Position numbers and translations under genes: made by a program. A stretch of DNA of 64,000 nt from Neopararhizobium haloflavum (GTDB lineage Bacteria > Pseudomonadota > Alphaproteobacteria > Rhizobiales > Rhizobiaceae). A model generated the notes under the pieces. The model saw only the letters and a program-made list of their open reading frames with translations, had not been told where the DNA came from and did no database searches. The DNA is taken from NCBI RefSeq assembly GCF_002750855.1, contig NZ_NWUC01000006.1, positions 62,001 to 126,000 of the forward strand, given 5' to 3'. Position 1 is the first letter of the stretch; each line of letters begins with the position of its first letter. Positions 1 through 12,538 of the stretch are shown here, piece after piece.

Positions 1-199
1 CACGCTTTTGCAGCTCTGCCACGGCCTCCCCTGCCTCGACCCTGTCACCACGGGCAACGAGCACCGCCTCGACGCGGGCCACGTCGGTCGGCGCCAGCAG
101 CGTATAGTCACCTTCGACATAGCCGACAGCCAGCGCGTCGGCTCCGGTGCAACTGGCAAGCAGCGATGCGACCAGCGGCAACGCGCACAACAAGCTCAT
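1..199 (-). CDS. HlyD/YbhG-like periplasmic adaptor, N-terminal fragment
   Basis: Only the first 66 codons lie in the window; the gene runs off the left edge. The N-terminus is a lipoprotein-type signal (hydrophobic residues 3-14, lipobox LASC with Cys17), followed by a stretch ending AVLVARGDRVEAGEAV that resembles the biotinyl-lipoyl-like start of membrane fusion proteins. Its ATG overlaps the stop of the upstream TetR gene (ATGA), so the two are translationally coupled. A CecR-like regulator followed by an HlyD protein is the order of the cecR-ybhG-ybhFSR exporter operon of enterobacteria, so an ABC drug exporter should follow outside the window. That continuation is inferred. Confidence 0.75.
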   Translation of the reverse strand, partial: MSLLCALPLVASLLASCTGADALAVGYVEGDYTLLAPTDVARVEAVLVARGDRVEAGEAVAELQKR

Positions 200-861
200 G
201 ACACGCCCTCCTTGCGGGCAGCGATGATGGCATTGAGGTTGGCTTCGGCAATCTCGGCGATGGCTTCCGCCTCGCGATCCCCGAATGCGGTCCAGCCCAT
301 GCGCCGCCGGACCGCCTCACGAGCGATGCGGAAATAGACGATCTGACCGATCAGCGTGAACACAGTCAGGCGCGTGCGCTCGCTTTCGGCCGGCTCGCCG
401 GTCACGCGCTCCCACACCGCACACACCCGCCGGTGCACCGGCTCGAACACGCCCCCATAGATCGTGTCGAGTGCCTCGCCGGGATGCTGGAGTTCGCGCA
501 GCACGAACTGGACAATGCTGCCGGCTTGCTCGCTTGTCACCACGAAGCGAACCACACGCCGGATCGCCGCCGTCATTGCCATTCTGGCGAGCGGTGCCGG
601 CAGACGCGAAACATCCGGTTTGAAGGCGTCACCGACGACCGCGTCGATCTGCGTCACGATGTGCTCGGCACAGGCGACATAGAGCCTGTCCTTGCCACCG
701 AAATGATAAGCGATGGATCCGATGTTCGCGCTGGCAGCCGACGCGATCTCGCGTGTCGAGGTCGCCTGAAATCCCTTGTCGGCAAAGAGCCGAAGGGCTG
801 CATCAATCAATGCGGCTTTCGTTTCTGCCGCGCTGGATCGCTGGGATATATCGTTGCTCAT
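196..861 (-). CDS. cecR: TetR-family regulator, CecR (YbiH) type
   Basis: 221 aa. An N-terminal TetR helix-turn-helix lies around residues 15-65 (STREIASAASANIGSIAYHF), and the C-terminal domain resembles that of CecR, including IGQIVYFRIAREAVRRRMGW near residue 180. CecR-type proteins are one-component repressors of a multidrug ABC exporter operon that also contains their own gene. Here the stop overlaps the start of a HlyD-type lipoprotein gene, matching that organisation. A perfect inverted repeat sits 7 bases upstream of the start codon, which suggests autorepression. The ATG start has no strong ribosome-binding site, and the operator would overlap the leader. Confidence 0.82.
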   Translation of the reverse strand: MSNDISQRSSAAETKAALIDAALRLFADKGFQATSTREIASAASANIGSIAYHFGGKDRLYVACAEHIVTQIDAVVGDAFKPDVSRLPAPLARMAMTAAIRRVVRFVVTSEQAGSIVQFVLRELQHPGEALDTIYGGVFEPVHRRVCAVWERVTGEPAESERTRLTVFTLIGQIVYFRIAREAVRRRMGWTAFGDREAEAIAEIAEANLNAIIAARKEGVS

Positions 862-868
862 GCGATAG

Positions 869-890
869 TTTAATCAATCGTTTGATTAAA
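869..890. promoter_or_regulatory. Operator-like palindrome upstream of cecR
   Basis: Perfect inverted repeat TTTAATCAA-TCGT-TTGATTAAA: two 9-bp arms and a 4-bp spacer, just before the cecR start and 53 bases before the divergent metallo-hydrolase gene. Size, symmetry and AT-richness fit a TetR-family operator. It may serve both divergent promoters. Binding by the adjacent regulator is inferred. Confidence 0.75.
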
Positions 891-942
891 TGCAATAACA
901 GAACCTCGACGCGCCGCGCCGCCGGCCCTAGGTTCCTCATCC

Positions 943-2022
943 ATGAACCGTCGCCGTTTTCTCACATGGACTGGAATGTCGGCCGCCTTTCTCGGCGTCG
1001 CCGGGCTGGGCGTATCGCGCGCATCGGCAGGCAACCCCTATTACTCGGGTCCGCAGAGCGACCATTTCGATGGTCAGCGCTTCTTCAATCCTGACGGGAT
1101 GGAGCCCGGCAGCTTTCTCGACCTGGTTCGTTGGCAGCTCGGCGGCGGAAAAATGCCATGGCCGGAGCGCTTCGAAAGCCCCTTTGCCCAAACCGTGCCG
1201 GAGCACCGTATCGAGGGAACATCCCTGCGCATCACCATGGTCGGGCATGCAACGCTGTTGATCCAGACAGCCGGCCTCAACATCCTGACCGATCCAGTAT
1301 GGTCACAGCGCGCGAGTCCGGTACGCTTCGCCGGTCCGCAGCGCGTCAACGCGCCCGGCATCGCTTTCGATGACCTGCCGCCGATCGACCTCGTCCTGTT
1401 GTCGCACAATCACTATGACCATCTCGATCTCGACACGCTCGAACGGCTTCACGTCCACCACGCGCCTCTGATCGTCACGCCGCTCGGCAATGATGCCATT
1501 GTGCGCGCCCGCGTAGGGGATGCGCGCATTGCGGTGCGCGATTGGGGTGAAAGCATCGAGGTTGGCGGTGCCCGCATCCATGTCGAGCCTTGCCATCACT
1601 GGTCTGCAAGAGGGACGCGGGACCGGCGGATGGCCCTGTGGGCCGCGTTCGTCATGGAGACGGATGGCGGCTTGATCTATCATGTCGGCGATACCGGCTT
1701 TCATGACGGCATCAACTATCAGGCCGCAGCCCAAAAGCACGGCGGGTTCCGGCTCGCCATCCTCCCCTTCGGAGCCTATGAGCCGCGGTGGTTCATGAAG
1801 GGCCAGCACCAAAATCCCTCCGAGGCGGTGGAGGGGATGGTGCTCAGCCGATCGGCCCATGTTGCCGGCCACCATTGGGGCACGTTCCGACTGACCAACG
1901 AGGGCATCGAAGAGCCGGTGCAGGCGCTGCATGCAGCGCTGGACGCGAAAGACCTTGCCCGTGAGCGCTTTCGCCCGATGCGTCCTGGCGAGGTCTGGGA
2001 CGTCCCAGATGCAGGCGCTTGA
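943..2022 (+). CDS. Tat-exported MBL-fold metallo-hydrolase, NAPE-PLD/RomA-like
   Basis: 359 aa. The N-terminus carries a twin-arginine signal (RRRFLTW, then a hydrophobic segment to about residue 29). The zinc-binding motif SHNHYDHLD is at 154-162, followed by HHW near 218, GDTGF near 249 and a late HHWGTF. The HHWSARGTRDRR segment is characteristic of the NAPE-PLD-like/RomA branch of the metallo-beta-lactamase superfamily. Members hydrolyse phosphodiester or related bonds; the substrate here is unknown. It is divergent from cecR and shares its upstream region, so it might be co-controlled. Export by Tat suggests the protein folds and binds metal in the cytoplasm. Confidence 0.82.
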   Translation: MNRRRFLTWTGMSAAFLGVAGLGVSRASAGNPYYSGPQSDHFDGQRFFNPDGMEPGSFLDLVRWQLGGGKMPWPERFESPFAQTVPEHRIEGTSLRITMVGHATLLIQTAGLNILTDPVWSQRASPVRFAGPQRVNAPGIAFDDLPPIDLVLLSHNHYDHLDLDTLERLHVHHAPLIVTPLGNDAIVRARVGDARIAVRDWGESIEVGGARIHVEPCHHWSARGTRDRRMALWAAFVMETDGGLIYHVGDTGFHDGINYQAAAQKHGGFRLAILPFGAYEPRWFMKGQHQNPSEAVEGMVLSRSAHVAGHHWGTFRLTNEGIEEPVQALHAALDAKDLARERFRPMRPGEVWDVPDAGA

Positions 2023-2091
2023 GCGCCGCGCACTGGTAATCCAAGCCCGTTTCGGCCATATAGACCGGAAAACGGAAGGCTTGTTTTTCCC

Positions 2092-2982
2092 ATGAGCGCT
2101 GGCGTCCCCTTCGCCAAGATGAACGGACTGGGCAACGATATTCTCGTGGTCGACATGCGCGGCCGCGATGACCGCGTGACGCCGCAAGCGGCCATTGCGC
2201 TCGCCGCCGATCCCGCGACCCGGTTCGATCAGATCATGGCGATCCACGACCCTCGCCACGAATTGACGGACGCTTATGTCCGGATCCTGAACTGCGACGG
2301 GACCGACGCGCAAGCCTGCGGCAACGGCATGCGCTGTGTGGTCCAGGCGCTGGGCGCTGAAACTGGCAAGACACGGTTCACCTTCCAAACGGTCGCCGGC
2401 GTCCTGACAGCCGAGGAGCAGGATGGCGGTCTCATCTCGGTCGACATGGGAGAACCCGTCTTCGCCTGGGACAAGATTCCGCTATCGGAAGAATTCCGCG
2501 ATACCAGGATGATCGAATTGCAGATCGGGCCGATCGAGGCACCGGTGCTTCATTCGCCGTCGGTCGCGTCCATGGGCAACCCGCATGCGATCTTCTGGGT
2601 CGATAGCGACGTGAGGTCGTATGAGCTGGAGAAATTCGGCCCGATTCTCGAGCACCATCCGATGTTTCCCGAACGGGCCAACATCTCCATCGCCCGCATG
2701 GTCTCGCGCCAGGAGATGGACCTGCGGACGTGGGAACGCGGCGCCGGACTGACGCGCGCCTGCGGCTCTGCAGCCTGCGCCGCCGCCGTTTCGGCCGTGC
2801 GCAAGCGCATGGCCGAGCGCACGATGACCGTCAACGTTCCCGGCGGGCCGCTTGTCATCACCTGGCGCGACGACAATCATGTCGTCATGACGGGTCCGGC
2901 CGAATGGGAGTTCGCCGGCACGCTCGATCCGCAGACCGGTTCATGGCAACGCCATCAAGAGCCGAGCGAGGCGGCGCAATGA
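2092..2982 (+). CDS. dapF: Diaminopimelate epimerase
   Basis: 296 aa, close to family length. It interconverts LL- and meso-diaminopimelate for lysine and peptidoglycan synthesis. Both catalytic cysteines are visible: Cys76 in ACGNGMRC and Cys224 in [11 protein letters not shown], as is the N-terminal [10 protein letters not shown] motif. The stop overlaps the start of mtaB (ATGA), so the two are co-translated. The pairing of dapF with mtaB and then ftsY is a conserved rhizobial gene order. Confidence 0.96.
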   Translation: MSAGVPFAKMNGLGNDILVVDMRGRDDRVTPQAAIALAADPATRFDQIMAIHDPRHELTDAYVRILNCDGTDAQACGNGMRCVVQALGAETGKTRFTFQTVAGVLTAEEQDGGLISVDMGEPVFAWDKIPLSEEFRDTRMIELQIGPIEAPVLHSPSVASMGNPHAIFWVDSDVRSYELEKFGPILEHHPMFPERANISIARMVSRQEMDLRTWERGAGLTRACGSAACAAAVSAVRKRMAERTMTVNVPGGPLVITWRDDNHVVMTGPAEWEFAGTLDPQTGSWQRHQEPSEAAQ

Positions 2983-4262
2983 GCGGGGTCGACGTCATCA
3001 CGTTCGGCTGCCGGCTGAACACCTACGAATCCGAGGTCATGCGGAATGAGGCCGAGAAGGCGGGGCTGAACAACGCCATCCTCATCAACACCTGCGCGGT
3101 TACCGCTGAGGCCGTGCGCCAGGCGCGACAGTCCATCCGCAAGGCACGGCGCGACAATCCCAACGCCCGCATCATCGTCACCGGCTGCGCCGCGCAGACA
3201 GAGGCGGCGACCTTCGCAGAGATGGAAGAAGTCGATGTCGTGCTCGGCAACGAGGAAAAGCTGAAATATACGAGCTATCGAAAGCTGCCGGACTTCGGCG
3301 TCTCGGCGGAGGAAAAGACGCGCGTCAACGACATCATGTCGATCAAGGCGACGGCGCCGCAGATGGTCGACGCGATAGAAGGCCGCTCGCGCGCATTCGT
3401 CCAGGTCCAGAATGGCTGCGACCATCGCTGTACGTTCTGCATCATACCCTATGGCCGCGGCAATTCCCGATCGGTGCCGATGGGCGCGGTCGTCGACCAG
3501 GTCCGCCGCCTCGTCGGCAACGGTTATATCGAGGTGGTGATCACTGGCGTGGACGCGACCAGCTACGGCGCCGATCTGCCCGGCCAGCCTTCCCTCGGCA
3601 GGTTGGCAAGAACCATTCTCGACGAAGTCCCCGAACTGGCGCGGCTGCGCCTGTCATCCATCGATTCCATCGAGGCGGACCGGCACCTGATGGACCTCAT
3701 TGCCGACGAGCCACGGTTCATGCCGCATCTGCACCTCTCGCTGCAGCATGGCGACGACATGATCCTCAAGCGTATGAAGCGGCGGCACCTGCGCGCCGAC
3801 GCGATCCGCTTTTGCGAAGACGTACGCCGCCTCAGACCCGACATGGCCTTTGGCGCCGACATCATCGCTGGTTTCCCGACCGAATCCGAGGAAATGTTCG
3901 AAAATGCCCTGTCGATCGTCGATGAATGCGGCTTGACGCATCTTCACGTCTTTCCCTTCAGCGCTCGTGAGGGAACGCCGGCTGCGCGCATGCCGCAGCT
4001 CGATCGCGTGCTGGTCAAGGAACGGGCAGCCAGGCTGCGGGCCAAAGGCGAGGCAGCGCTCGAACGCCATCTTGACGGCATGACAGGCACCGAGCAGGTC
4101 CTTCTCATCGAAAAGCCGGGCGTAGGGCGGACTGAAAACTTCACGTTGACGAGACTTCCCGACGGCTCGGGCGAACCAGGCACGCTGAAGGCTGCCTTCA
4201 TCACCGGCCATAACGGGCAGACGTTGACAGGCGAGGCCGTACGGCTTCAAGCCGCCGAATGA
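2979..4262 (+). CDS. mtaB: tRNA ct6A/t6A37 methylthiotransferase MtaB
   Basis: 427 aa from the ATG that overlaps the dapF stop. It is a radical-SAM methylthiotransferase that adds a thiomethyl group to t6A at position 37 of ANN-decoding tRNAs. The N-terminal UPF0004 domain has its three cluster cysteines at 11, 39 and 70. The radical-SAM motif GCDHRCTFC gives Cys147, Cys151 and Cys154, and a TRAM-like C-terminus is present. The start [15 protein letters not shown] is typical of MtaB rather than MiaB or RimO. The reading frame stays open well upstream into dapF, but that extension has no family similarity. Confidence 0.93.
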   Translation: MSGVDVITFGCRLNTYESEVMRNEAEKAGLNNAILINTCAVTAEAVRQARQSIRKARRDNPNARIIVTGCAAQTEAATFAEMEEVDVVLGNEEKLKYTSYRKLPDFGVSAEEKTRVNDIMSIKATAPQMVDAIEGRSRAFVQVQNGCDHRCTFCIIPYGRGNSRSVPMGAVVDQVRRLVGNGYIEVVITGVDATSYGADLPGQPSLGRLARTILDEVPELARLRLSSIDSIEADRHLMDLIADEPRFMPHLHLSLQHGDDMILKRMKRRHLRADAIRFCEDVRRLRPDMAFGADIIAGFPTESEEMFENALSIVDECGLTHLHVFPFSAREGTPAARMPQLDRVLVKERAARLRAKGEAALERHLDGMTGTEQVLLIEKPGVGRTENFTLTRLPDGSGEPGTLKAAFITGHNGQTLTGEAVRLQAAE

Positions 4263-4284
4263 CTTCAAGGATATCAAGCAGCTA

Positions 4285-5868
4285 ATGGCTCTCGGCTTCA
4301 TCAAGAAGGTTTTCTCGTTTGGCAAATCGAAAGGCGCTGCCGAGGAGGAGGGTCCGGCGTCGGAAGACGAACCGGTATCCACTCCCGCACCATCCGAGCC
4401 GCCCGCACCGATAGCACCGCCGGCGGCCGAGCATGTCCGACAGGCCTCTTTGCAACGCACTGCAGCCGCGCCTGAGCGACCTGAAGACGCGCATTTTCCG
4501 CATGATGGCGCGATGGCGTTCACGCCGGAGACGACTTCCACGAACCGGACCGCGCAAACGCAGAGCACTCCGATCGCTTCGACGGAAACCGCACCGGAAA
4601 CAGCCGAACCGCAGGAAGAGACGATCGAGACGGGCGGCGAGGCCGTGACCGAGAGCGAATCGGACGCGGAAGAATCGCCGGAAGCGCCTGAGGTGCACGA
4701 GGCCAGCGAAGCACCTCAACCTTCCAGCGATGATGAGGACGTATCCGCCTCGCCCGAAAGCGAGCCTGCGGCGGAGGCTCGAGAGCCGGCGCCTGTGGCC
4801 GACCAGCCTCCCGCTGACACGCCTTCCGACCTGGATCAGGCATTGCCGACGCCGCCGGACGATCAGGCATCGCAATCCGACAGCGGGATCCGCATTTCAC
4901 GCGGCGAAGCACGACAGTCCGACGCTCTTGCAGCGCCCGCGCCCCGGCTTTCCTGGTTTCAGCGGTTGCGCCAGGGACTGTCGCGCACGTCGGCCCAGTT
5001 GACCGACCAGATCGCCGGGATCTTCACCAAGCGAAAGCTCGACGAGGATACGCTCCAGGATCTGGAGGATGTGCTGATACAGGCCGACCTCGGGATCGAG
5101 ACGGCGATGCGGGTGACCGACACGCTGGCCTCCGGTCGCTACGGCAAGAGCATCGAAGGCAAGGAAGTCGCCGCCATCATGGCCGGCGAGATCGAGAAGG
5201 TGCTTGCCCCGGTTGCCCAACCACTGGAGCTCGATCTCAGCCACAAGCCGCATGTCATTCTGGTCGTCGGCGTCAACGGCACCGGCAAGACGACCACCAT
5301 CGGCAAGCTGGCCGCGAAGCTGACGCGCGGCGGGTTGAAGGTGACGCTGGCAGCCGGAGACACGTTTCGTGCCGCAGCGATCGAACAGCTGAAAATCTGG
5401 GGCGATCGTACCGGGGCCGATGTCGTCGCGTCGAAACTCGGAGCAGATGCGGCAGGCCTTGCCTATGATGCGTTCGAAAAGGCAAAGGCCAACGGATCCG
5501 ATGTCATCATCGTCGATACGGCCGGACGGCTGCAGAACAAGGCCGAACTCATGGCCGAGCTCGAAAAGGTCGTCCGCGTTCTCGGCAAGCTCGATCCCGA
5601 TGCGCCCCACACGGTCTTGCAGACACTTGATGCGACGACGGGTCAGAACGCGCTGAACCAGGTCGAGATCTTCCGCAACGTTGCTGGCGTCAACGGCTTG
5701 GTCATGACCAAGCTGGACGGCTCGGCGCGCGGCGGCATCCTTGTCGCCATCGCAGCCAAACACAAGCTGCCGGTCTATTTCATCGGCGTTGGTGAAGGCA
5801 TCGACGATCTCGAGCCGTTCGAGGCGAAGGAATTCGCCGCGGCGATTGCCGGGACCCCGCTGAACTGA
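4285..5868 (+). CDS. ftsY: Signal recognition particle receptor FtsY
   Basis: 527 aa. It is the SRP-receptor GTPase that docks ribosome-SRP complexes at the inner membrane. Residues 1-20 form an amphipathic start, about 20-215 are a long acidic, Ala/Pro/Glu-rich A domain, and the conserved NG domain follows. The P-loop [10 protein letters not shown] lies near residue 330, with DTAGR and [10 protein letters not shown] further on. The acidic domain is long compared with enterobacterial FtsY-type linkers but common in rhizobia. It lies 22 bases after mtaB and probably belongs to the same transcript. Confidence 0.96.
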   Translation: MALGFIKKVFSFGKSKGAAEEEGPASEDEPVSTPAPSEPPAPIAPPAAEHVRQASLQRTAAAPERPEDAHFPHDGAMAFTPETTSTNRTAQTQSTPIASTETAPETAEPQEETIETGGEAVTESESDAEESPEAPEVHEASEAPQPSSDDEDVSASPESEPAAEAREPAPVADQPPADTPSDLDQALPTPPDDQASQSDSGIRISRGEARQSDALAAPAPRLSWFQRLRQGLSRTSAQLTDQIAGIFTKRKLDEDTLQDLEDVLIQADLGIETAMRVTDTLASGRYGKSIEGKEVAAIMAGEIEKVLAPVAQPLELDLSHKPHVILVVGVNGTGKTTTIGKLAAKLTRGGLKVTLAAGDTFRAAAIEQLKIWGDRTGADVVASKLGADAAGLAYDAFEKAKANGSDVIIVDTAGRLQNKAELMAELEKVVRVLGKLDPDAPHTVLQTLDATTGQNALNQVEIFRNVAGVNGLVMTKLDGSARGGILVAIAAKHKLPVYFIGVGEGIDDLEPFEAKEFAAAIAGTPLN

Positions 5869-5954
5869 GCGAGATTGACGCGACGCCTTGCGCCGGCAGT
5901 GGCACGGACCATATGCAGGCCAGGCGAGCGACCAAGAGGACGATAAGGCCAACG

Positions 5955-6623
5955 ATGACCATCCAGCCCGTGAAGCCCGCGACCCGGACGGAACCCCATC
6001 CGCTACTCAAACTGGCGCTGGAGCTCGGTCCGCTCCTTGTCTTCTTCTTCGCCAACTCGCGCGGCGAATGGCTGGCAGCCACATTCCCGCTGCTTGCTGA
6101 TCTAGGTGATCCGATCTTCATCGCAACAGGGCTGTTCATGATCGCGACAGCGGTGTCCCTGATCGCATCCTGGCTCATGCTGCGCACCGTGCCGATGATG
6201 CCGCTGATCTCCGGGGTCGTTGTCTTCGTCTTCGGCGCGCTGACGCTCTATCTGCAGAATGAAACCTTCATCAAGATGAAGCCAACCATCGTCAACACGA
6301 TGTTCGGCACGATCCTTCTCGGGGGACTCTTCTTCGGCAAGTCGCTGCTTGGCTACGTCTTTGACGCGGCCTTCCGCCTTGATGCCGAAGGCTGGCGCAA
6401 GCTGACGCTCAGATGGGGTGTTTTCTTCTTCTTCCTCGCCGTTCTCAACGAGGTGGTCTGGCGCTCGTTCTCGACGGATTTCTGGGTCGCCTTCAAGGTC
6501 TGGGGGACGATGCCCATCACCATCGCCTTCACCATGGCACAGATGCCGCTGATCATGCGCCACTCGCTGGAAGCGAAAGAGAAGGCTGCCAGGAAAGCGC
6601 TGGAAAAGCCGACGGAAGGTTAG
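5955..6623 (+). CDS. yciB: Septation protein A, YciB/IspZ family
   Basis: 222 aa with about five to six transmembrane helices. The start MTIQPVKP was chosen because the upstream in-frame extension is Arg/Thr-rich and unlike the family. Conserved features include [16 protein letters not shown] near the N-terminus and [20 protein letters not shown] near the C-terminus. Members are inner-membrane proteins linked to envelope maintenance and septation. It follows ftsY, as in other rhizobia. The 3' end overlaps the convergent ccmG gene by 4 bases. Confidence 0.88.
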   Translation: MTIQPVKPATRTEPHPLLKLALELGPLLVFFFANSRGEWLAATFPLLADLGDPIFIATGLFMIATAVSLIASWLMLRTVPMMPLISGVVVFVFGALTLYLQNETFIKMKPTIVNTMFGTILLGGLFFGKSLLGYVFDAAFRLDAEGWRKLTLRWGVFFFFLAVLNEVVWRSFSTDFWVAFKVWGTMPITIAFTMAQMPLIMRHSLEAKEKAARKALEKPTEG

Positions 6624-7246
6624 GCGCCGCTGCGCGCTGCTTCGATTTCCGGCAGCAGCTCGTTGACATAGCTCTCTTCGGAGAACGGCCCGACCTTCTT
6701 GTAGATGATCGTGCCGTCGGCATCCACAAGATAGCTTTCGGGTACCCCGTAGACACCCCAATCGATCGCGGTACGTCCGGACTGATCGACGCCGACCGCA
6801 TCATAGGGGTTGCCGAGTTCCCCGAGAAACCTGACCGCGTTCCCGTTGCGGTCCTTGTAGTTGATCCCGACGATCTTCACGCCACCCCGTTCGGCAAGGT
6901 CCATCAGCAGCGGATGTTCCTGGCGGCAGGGCACGCACCACGAAGCCCAAACATTGACGAGCGTGAGCGCCCCATCGATGGTTTCATCCTGCAGCGCGGG
7001 CACTGGCTGTCCATCGCGCATCAGCCCATCCAGCGCCGGCAGATCAAGCGCCGGCGCGTTCGCCCCGATCAGGGCCGAAGGAATTTCCGACGCGTCCCGG
7101 CCGGATAACAGTTGCAGCAGGAAGACGCCGGACAGTGCGGCGAAGATCAACAAGGGCAGAAACGCGACCCATCGCCCGCGCCCCCTTGCAGGCGCGGCAT
7201 CGTCTGACTGCGGCATGTCGGAAGCCTGTTGGTCCTCGGCCTTCAT
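6620..7246 (-). CDS. ccmG: Cytochrome c biogenesis thiol-disulfide protein CcmG/DsbE
   Basis: 208 aa. A cytoplasmic N-tail is followed by a single anchor helix (about residues 26-48) and a periplasmic thioredoxin domain with the active site WASWCVPC (Cys104, Cys107). The cis-Pro loop [12 protein letters not shown] is present. CcmG reduces apocytochrome c haem-binding cysteines, or CcmH. The chosen ATG is 4 bases after the ccmD stop. An upstream in-frame extension exists but overlaps ccmD and lacks similarity. It is the last gene of the ccmABCDG cluster. Confidence 0.92.
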   Translation of the reverse strand: MKAEDQQASDMPQSDDAAPARGRGRWVAFLPLLIFAALSGVFLLQLLSGRDASEIPSALIGANAPALDLPALDGLMRDGQPVPALQDETIDGALTLVNVWASWCVPCRQEHPLLMDLAERGGVKIVGINYKDRNGNAVRFLGELGNPYDAVGVDQSGRTAIDWGVYGVPESYLVDADGTIIYKKVGPFSEESYVNELLPEIEAARSGA

Positions 7247-7250
7247 CGTG

Positions 7251-7418
7251 TCAGCGGTCTTCCGCAGCGGCTGCGGACCGGCGCCGAACGCCGCGCGCCT
7301 CCAGTTCGGCAAGGTCGGCGCGGCGCCCACGCAGATCGAAGACAACCCATCCGATCAACCCGAGAAGAGCCACGGCCGTCGCCAGATAGGACGCGAAGAT
7401 GTAGCCGAAATACGCCAT
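7251..7418 (-). CDS. ccmD: Haem exporter accessory protein CcmD
   Basis: 55 aa. One N-terminal membrane helix (about residues 3-27, FASYLATAVALLGLIGWVVF) is followed by a basic/charged tail (DLRGRRADLAELEARGVRRR). This is the typical CcmD form: a tiny helper that stabilises CcmE bound to CcmABC and helps release holo-CcmE. It sits exactly between ccmC and ccmG. The ATG is 8 bases beyond the ccmC stop. Confidence 0.9.
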   Translation of the reverse strand: MAYFGYIFASYLATAVALLGLIGWVVFDLRGRRADLAELEARGVRRRSAAAAEDR

Positions 7419-7426
7419 CTCCTACC

Positions 7427-8188
7427 TCAGCGTCCGCGAGCGGCCTGGCGGCGCAATGCCGCCACCCGCCGACGCAGGATTTCGTTTCGCATGGCGGCCA
7501 TGTGAAGCGTGAAGAACAGCACCGTGAATGCGAGGGCCATGACCAGCAAGGGGTATAGCATCGATGCATGAATGGTCGGGCCGTCGAGCCTGACCACGCT
7601 GGCCGGCTGATGCAGCGTGTTCCACCAGTCGACCGAGAACTTGATTATCGGGATGTTGATGAAACCCACCAGGATCAGGATCGCCGAAACACGCGCCGAC
7701 TTCGAAGGATCATCCATGGCCCGATTGAGAGCGATCAGTCCGAGATACATAAGGAGAAGCACGAAAACCGACGTCAGCCTGGCATCCCAGACCCACCACG
7801 TTCCCCACATCGGCTTGCCCCAAAGCGAGCCTGTCAACAGGGCAAGCACCGTGAATATCGCGCCGATCGGCGCGGCGGCCCTGGCCGAAACATCGGCCAG
7901 CGGATGGCGCCACACGAGCGTGCCGATCGCCGATGCGGTCATCACCGTGTAACACATCATCGACAACCAGGCGGCGGGCACATGGACGAACATGATGCGG
8001 ATCGTCGCGCCCTGCTGATAGTCCTCGGGAGCGAGAAAGCTCATCACCAGGCCGACGGCAAACAAAAGCGCCGTGACGCCGGCCAGCACGGGAAGCACGC
8101 GGCCAACAAACGCGATGAAGCGCGTTGGGTTGGCCAGGTCTCCAACCCTGGTAACGGAAAGACTGCTCTCGCTCATGCCGTGAGACAT
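7427..8188 (-). CDS. ccmC: Haem exporter/haem-handling protein CcmC
   Basis: 253 aa from the ATG giving MSHGMSES; an upstream TTG would add eight residues. It has six predicted transmembrane helices and the signature tryptophan-rich periplasmic segment KPMWGTWWVWDARLTS. Histidines flanking it ligand haem before transfer to CcmE. It lies between ccmB and ccmD on one transcript. Confidence 0.94.
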   Translation of the reverse strand: MSHGMSESSLSVTRVGDLANPTRFIAFVGRVLPVLAGVTALLFAVGLVMSFLAPEDYQQGATIRIMFVHVPAAWLSMMCYTVMTASAIGTLVWRHPLADVSARAAAPIGAIFTVLALLTGSLWGKPMWGTWWVWDARLTSVFVLLLMYLGLIALNRAMDDPSKSARVSAILILVGFINIPIIKFSVDWWNTLHQPASVVRLDGPTIHASMLYPLLVMALAFTVLFFTLHMAAMRNEILRRRVAALRRQAARGR

Positions 8189-8221
8189 ATCGTCAATTCT
8201 ATGTATGGGCAATGAACCGCA

Positions 8222-8881
8222 TCAATCGGTCGATGCGCGCAATGCCGCAGCGGCCGCCACCGGCCCGATAACCGAGAAAAGCAGCGTAATCGCGGTCAAA
8301 ATAAGGAATGGCGGGAGGAACGGCGCGGGATCCTCGACAGCGGCATAGGCGGCGCTGACCCCGAAAACCAGGATGGGGATCGCCAGCGGCAGCACCAGGA
8401 TCGATACGAGCAGGCCGCCCCGCGGCAGCGCGACGGCCACGGCCGCCCCGACAGCGCCGATGAACGTCACCGCCGGTGTTCCGACCAGGAGCGTCAACGT
8501 AGTTGCTCCGATCGCCAGCGGCTCGACATTCATGAAAAGCCCGAGCAAAGGCGACGCTGCAACCAGCGGCAAGCCACTCACCACCCAATGCGCCAGGCAC
8601 TTGATAAGAACCGTCAGCGCGAGAGGGTGTTCCTGCATGAGCAGAAGGTCCAGCGTGCCATCCTCGCGATCGCCTTGGAACAGGCGATCGAGTCCCAGAA
8701 GCGCAGCGAGCAAGGCTCCGATCCACAGAATTGCAGGGCCGATACGCGACAGGAGATTGAGGTCGGGACCCACCCCGAAAGGCACGACGGCAACGACGGT
8801 GAGAAAGAACAGGACGCCGATGAGCGCGCCGCCGCCGGCGCGGATGCCGATCCTTATGTCGCGCCAGAGAAGAGCCCTCAT
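8222..8881 (-). CDS. ccmB: Haem ABC exporter permease CcmB
   Basis: 219 aa, six transmembrane helices, family-typical length. The N-terminal MRALLWRDIRIGIRAGGG and the QGDREDGTLDLLL loop are CcmB hallmarks. It is the membrane subunit of the CcmAB complex, which powers release of holo-CcmE. Its start overlaps the ccmA stop (ATGA). Confidence 0.94.
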   Translation of the reverse strand: MRALLWRDIRIGIRAGGGALIGVLFFLTVVAVVPFGVGPDLNLLSRIGPAILWIGALLAALLGLDRLFQGDREDGTLDLLLMQEHPLALTVLIKCLAHWVVSGLPLVAASPLLGLFMNVEPLAIGATTLTLLVGTPAVTFIGAVGAAVAVALPRGGLLVSILVLPLAIPILVFGVSAAYAAVEDPAPFLPPFLILTAITLLFSVIGPVAAAAALRASTD

Positions 8882-9522
8882 GAGAGTGCTCCTTCGTCTT
8901 GCGCGCGGGCCCGCATCGACAACGTCGCCTGGCGTGCGATCGCCAGCGGCTGGTGGGTCGCGATGACGGCCAGTCCGCCATCATCGAGATGCCGGTTCAC
9001 CATCCCCGCGAACGCCTCCTCGGCCGCAAGGTCGAGCGCGGCAGTGGGCTCGTCCAAGATCCACAGCCGGCGATGGGACAGCAACAGGCGAGCCATCGCG
9101 ATGCGTCGCTGTTGCCCCGCGGAGAGATAGCCATATGGCAGGTGCAGGACATGATCGAGGTTCAGCACCGCGCAGGCATCGGCCACCGGCATCCGTGCTG
9201 CGTCCCCCTCCATCACCATGAACGTTTGCCAGAAGTCCAGGTTTTCGCTGACGGTCAGTTCGCGCTTCATGCCATTGCGGTGGCCGAGATAGTGACTGTT
9301 TTCGGCCAAAACGCCTGCTTCGGCGCCATGATCGCGCTCAAGCGCAATCAAGCCCGTATCGGCGCGCAAAAGGCCCGCGATCACGCGCAGCAAGGTGGAT
9401 TTGCCGACGCCGTTCGGGCCTGTGACGATCAGCGCTTCCCCAGCGGCGAGCGAAAAGGACAAGCCCGAAAAGACCGGATCGCCGCCCCGGCTTGCGCCCA
9501 GATTTTCGGCCACAAGCCGCAT
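8878..9522 (-). CDS. ccmA: Haem ABC exporter ATPase CcmA
   Basis: 214 aa. Walker A GPNGVGKS at 35-42, ABC signature LSAGQQRR, Walker B LWILDEPTAALD. It is the ATPase of the CcmAB haem-handling complex and first gene of the minus-strand ccmABCDG operon. The operon promoter should lie in the 301-base gap shared with acnA. Confidence 0.94.
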   Translation of the reverse strand: MRLVAENLGASRGGDPVFSGLSFSLAAGEALIVTGPNGVGKSTLLRVIAGLLRADTGLIALERDHGAEAGVLAENSHYLGHRNGMKRELTVSENLDFWQTFMVMEGDAARMPVADACAVLNLDHVLHLPYGYLSAGQQRRIAMARLLLSHRRLWILDEPTAALDLAAEEAFAGMVNRHLDDGGLAVIATHQPLAIARQATLSMRARAQDEGALS

Positions 9523-9823
9523 GCGTGGTCCTTTTCCTTCGCCGCCGGAATCCAGGCATCGAGCCGTGACGCGAAAGCTTGCGTCACGCCATCGCTTTTC
9601 GCTGCGCGCGGTCTGGCACCTTCCTTAGAAATTATCTATAAGGCCTGCAACCACGCCAGCGGTCGGCGTGATCATCATCCTTGCGCCGAACATGATCGAC
9701 CGAAAGGTTCAAAGATCACGGGCGGACAGCGGAAATGGCCGTACCCGCATCCTCGCGCACATCTTACGCGCACAGGTGTTCGCCCGGCAGCTTCGGCTGA
9801 TCAGACGAAGACGGGGTTTACTC
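9523..9823. other. Divergent intergenic region ccmA-acnA
   Basis: 301 bases between two divergent genes. An in-frame extension of acnA crosses part of it but does not look coding. It must hold both promoters, but I see no convincing -35/-10 pair. The notable element is an AT-rich imperfect palindrome at 9623-9643, listed separately. Confidence 0.7.
9623..9643. promoter_or_regulatory. Imperfect AT-rich palindrome between ccmA and acnA
   Basis: A 21-base element centred on 9633 with CCTTA and TAAGG outer arms; 8 of 10 symmetric positions are complementary. Its core (TTAGA-AATTA-TCTATAA) loosely resembles the iron control elements bound by Irr in rhizobia, and both flanking genes encode haem- or Fe-S-related functions. 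The resemblance is by eye and the regulator is a guess. Confidence 0.35.
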
Positions 9824-12514
<2,691 letters not shown>

Positions 12515-12538
12515 TTACCTTCCGATGAAGAAAAAATG

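Noticed and set aside
1303-2388. Antisense open frame across the metallo-hydrolase and dapF
   Set aside because: It spans the junction of two well-supported genes and shows no conserved motif, so it is a shadow of the coding strand.
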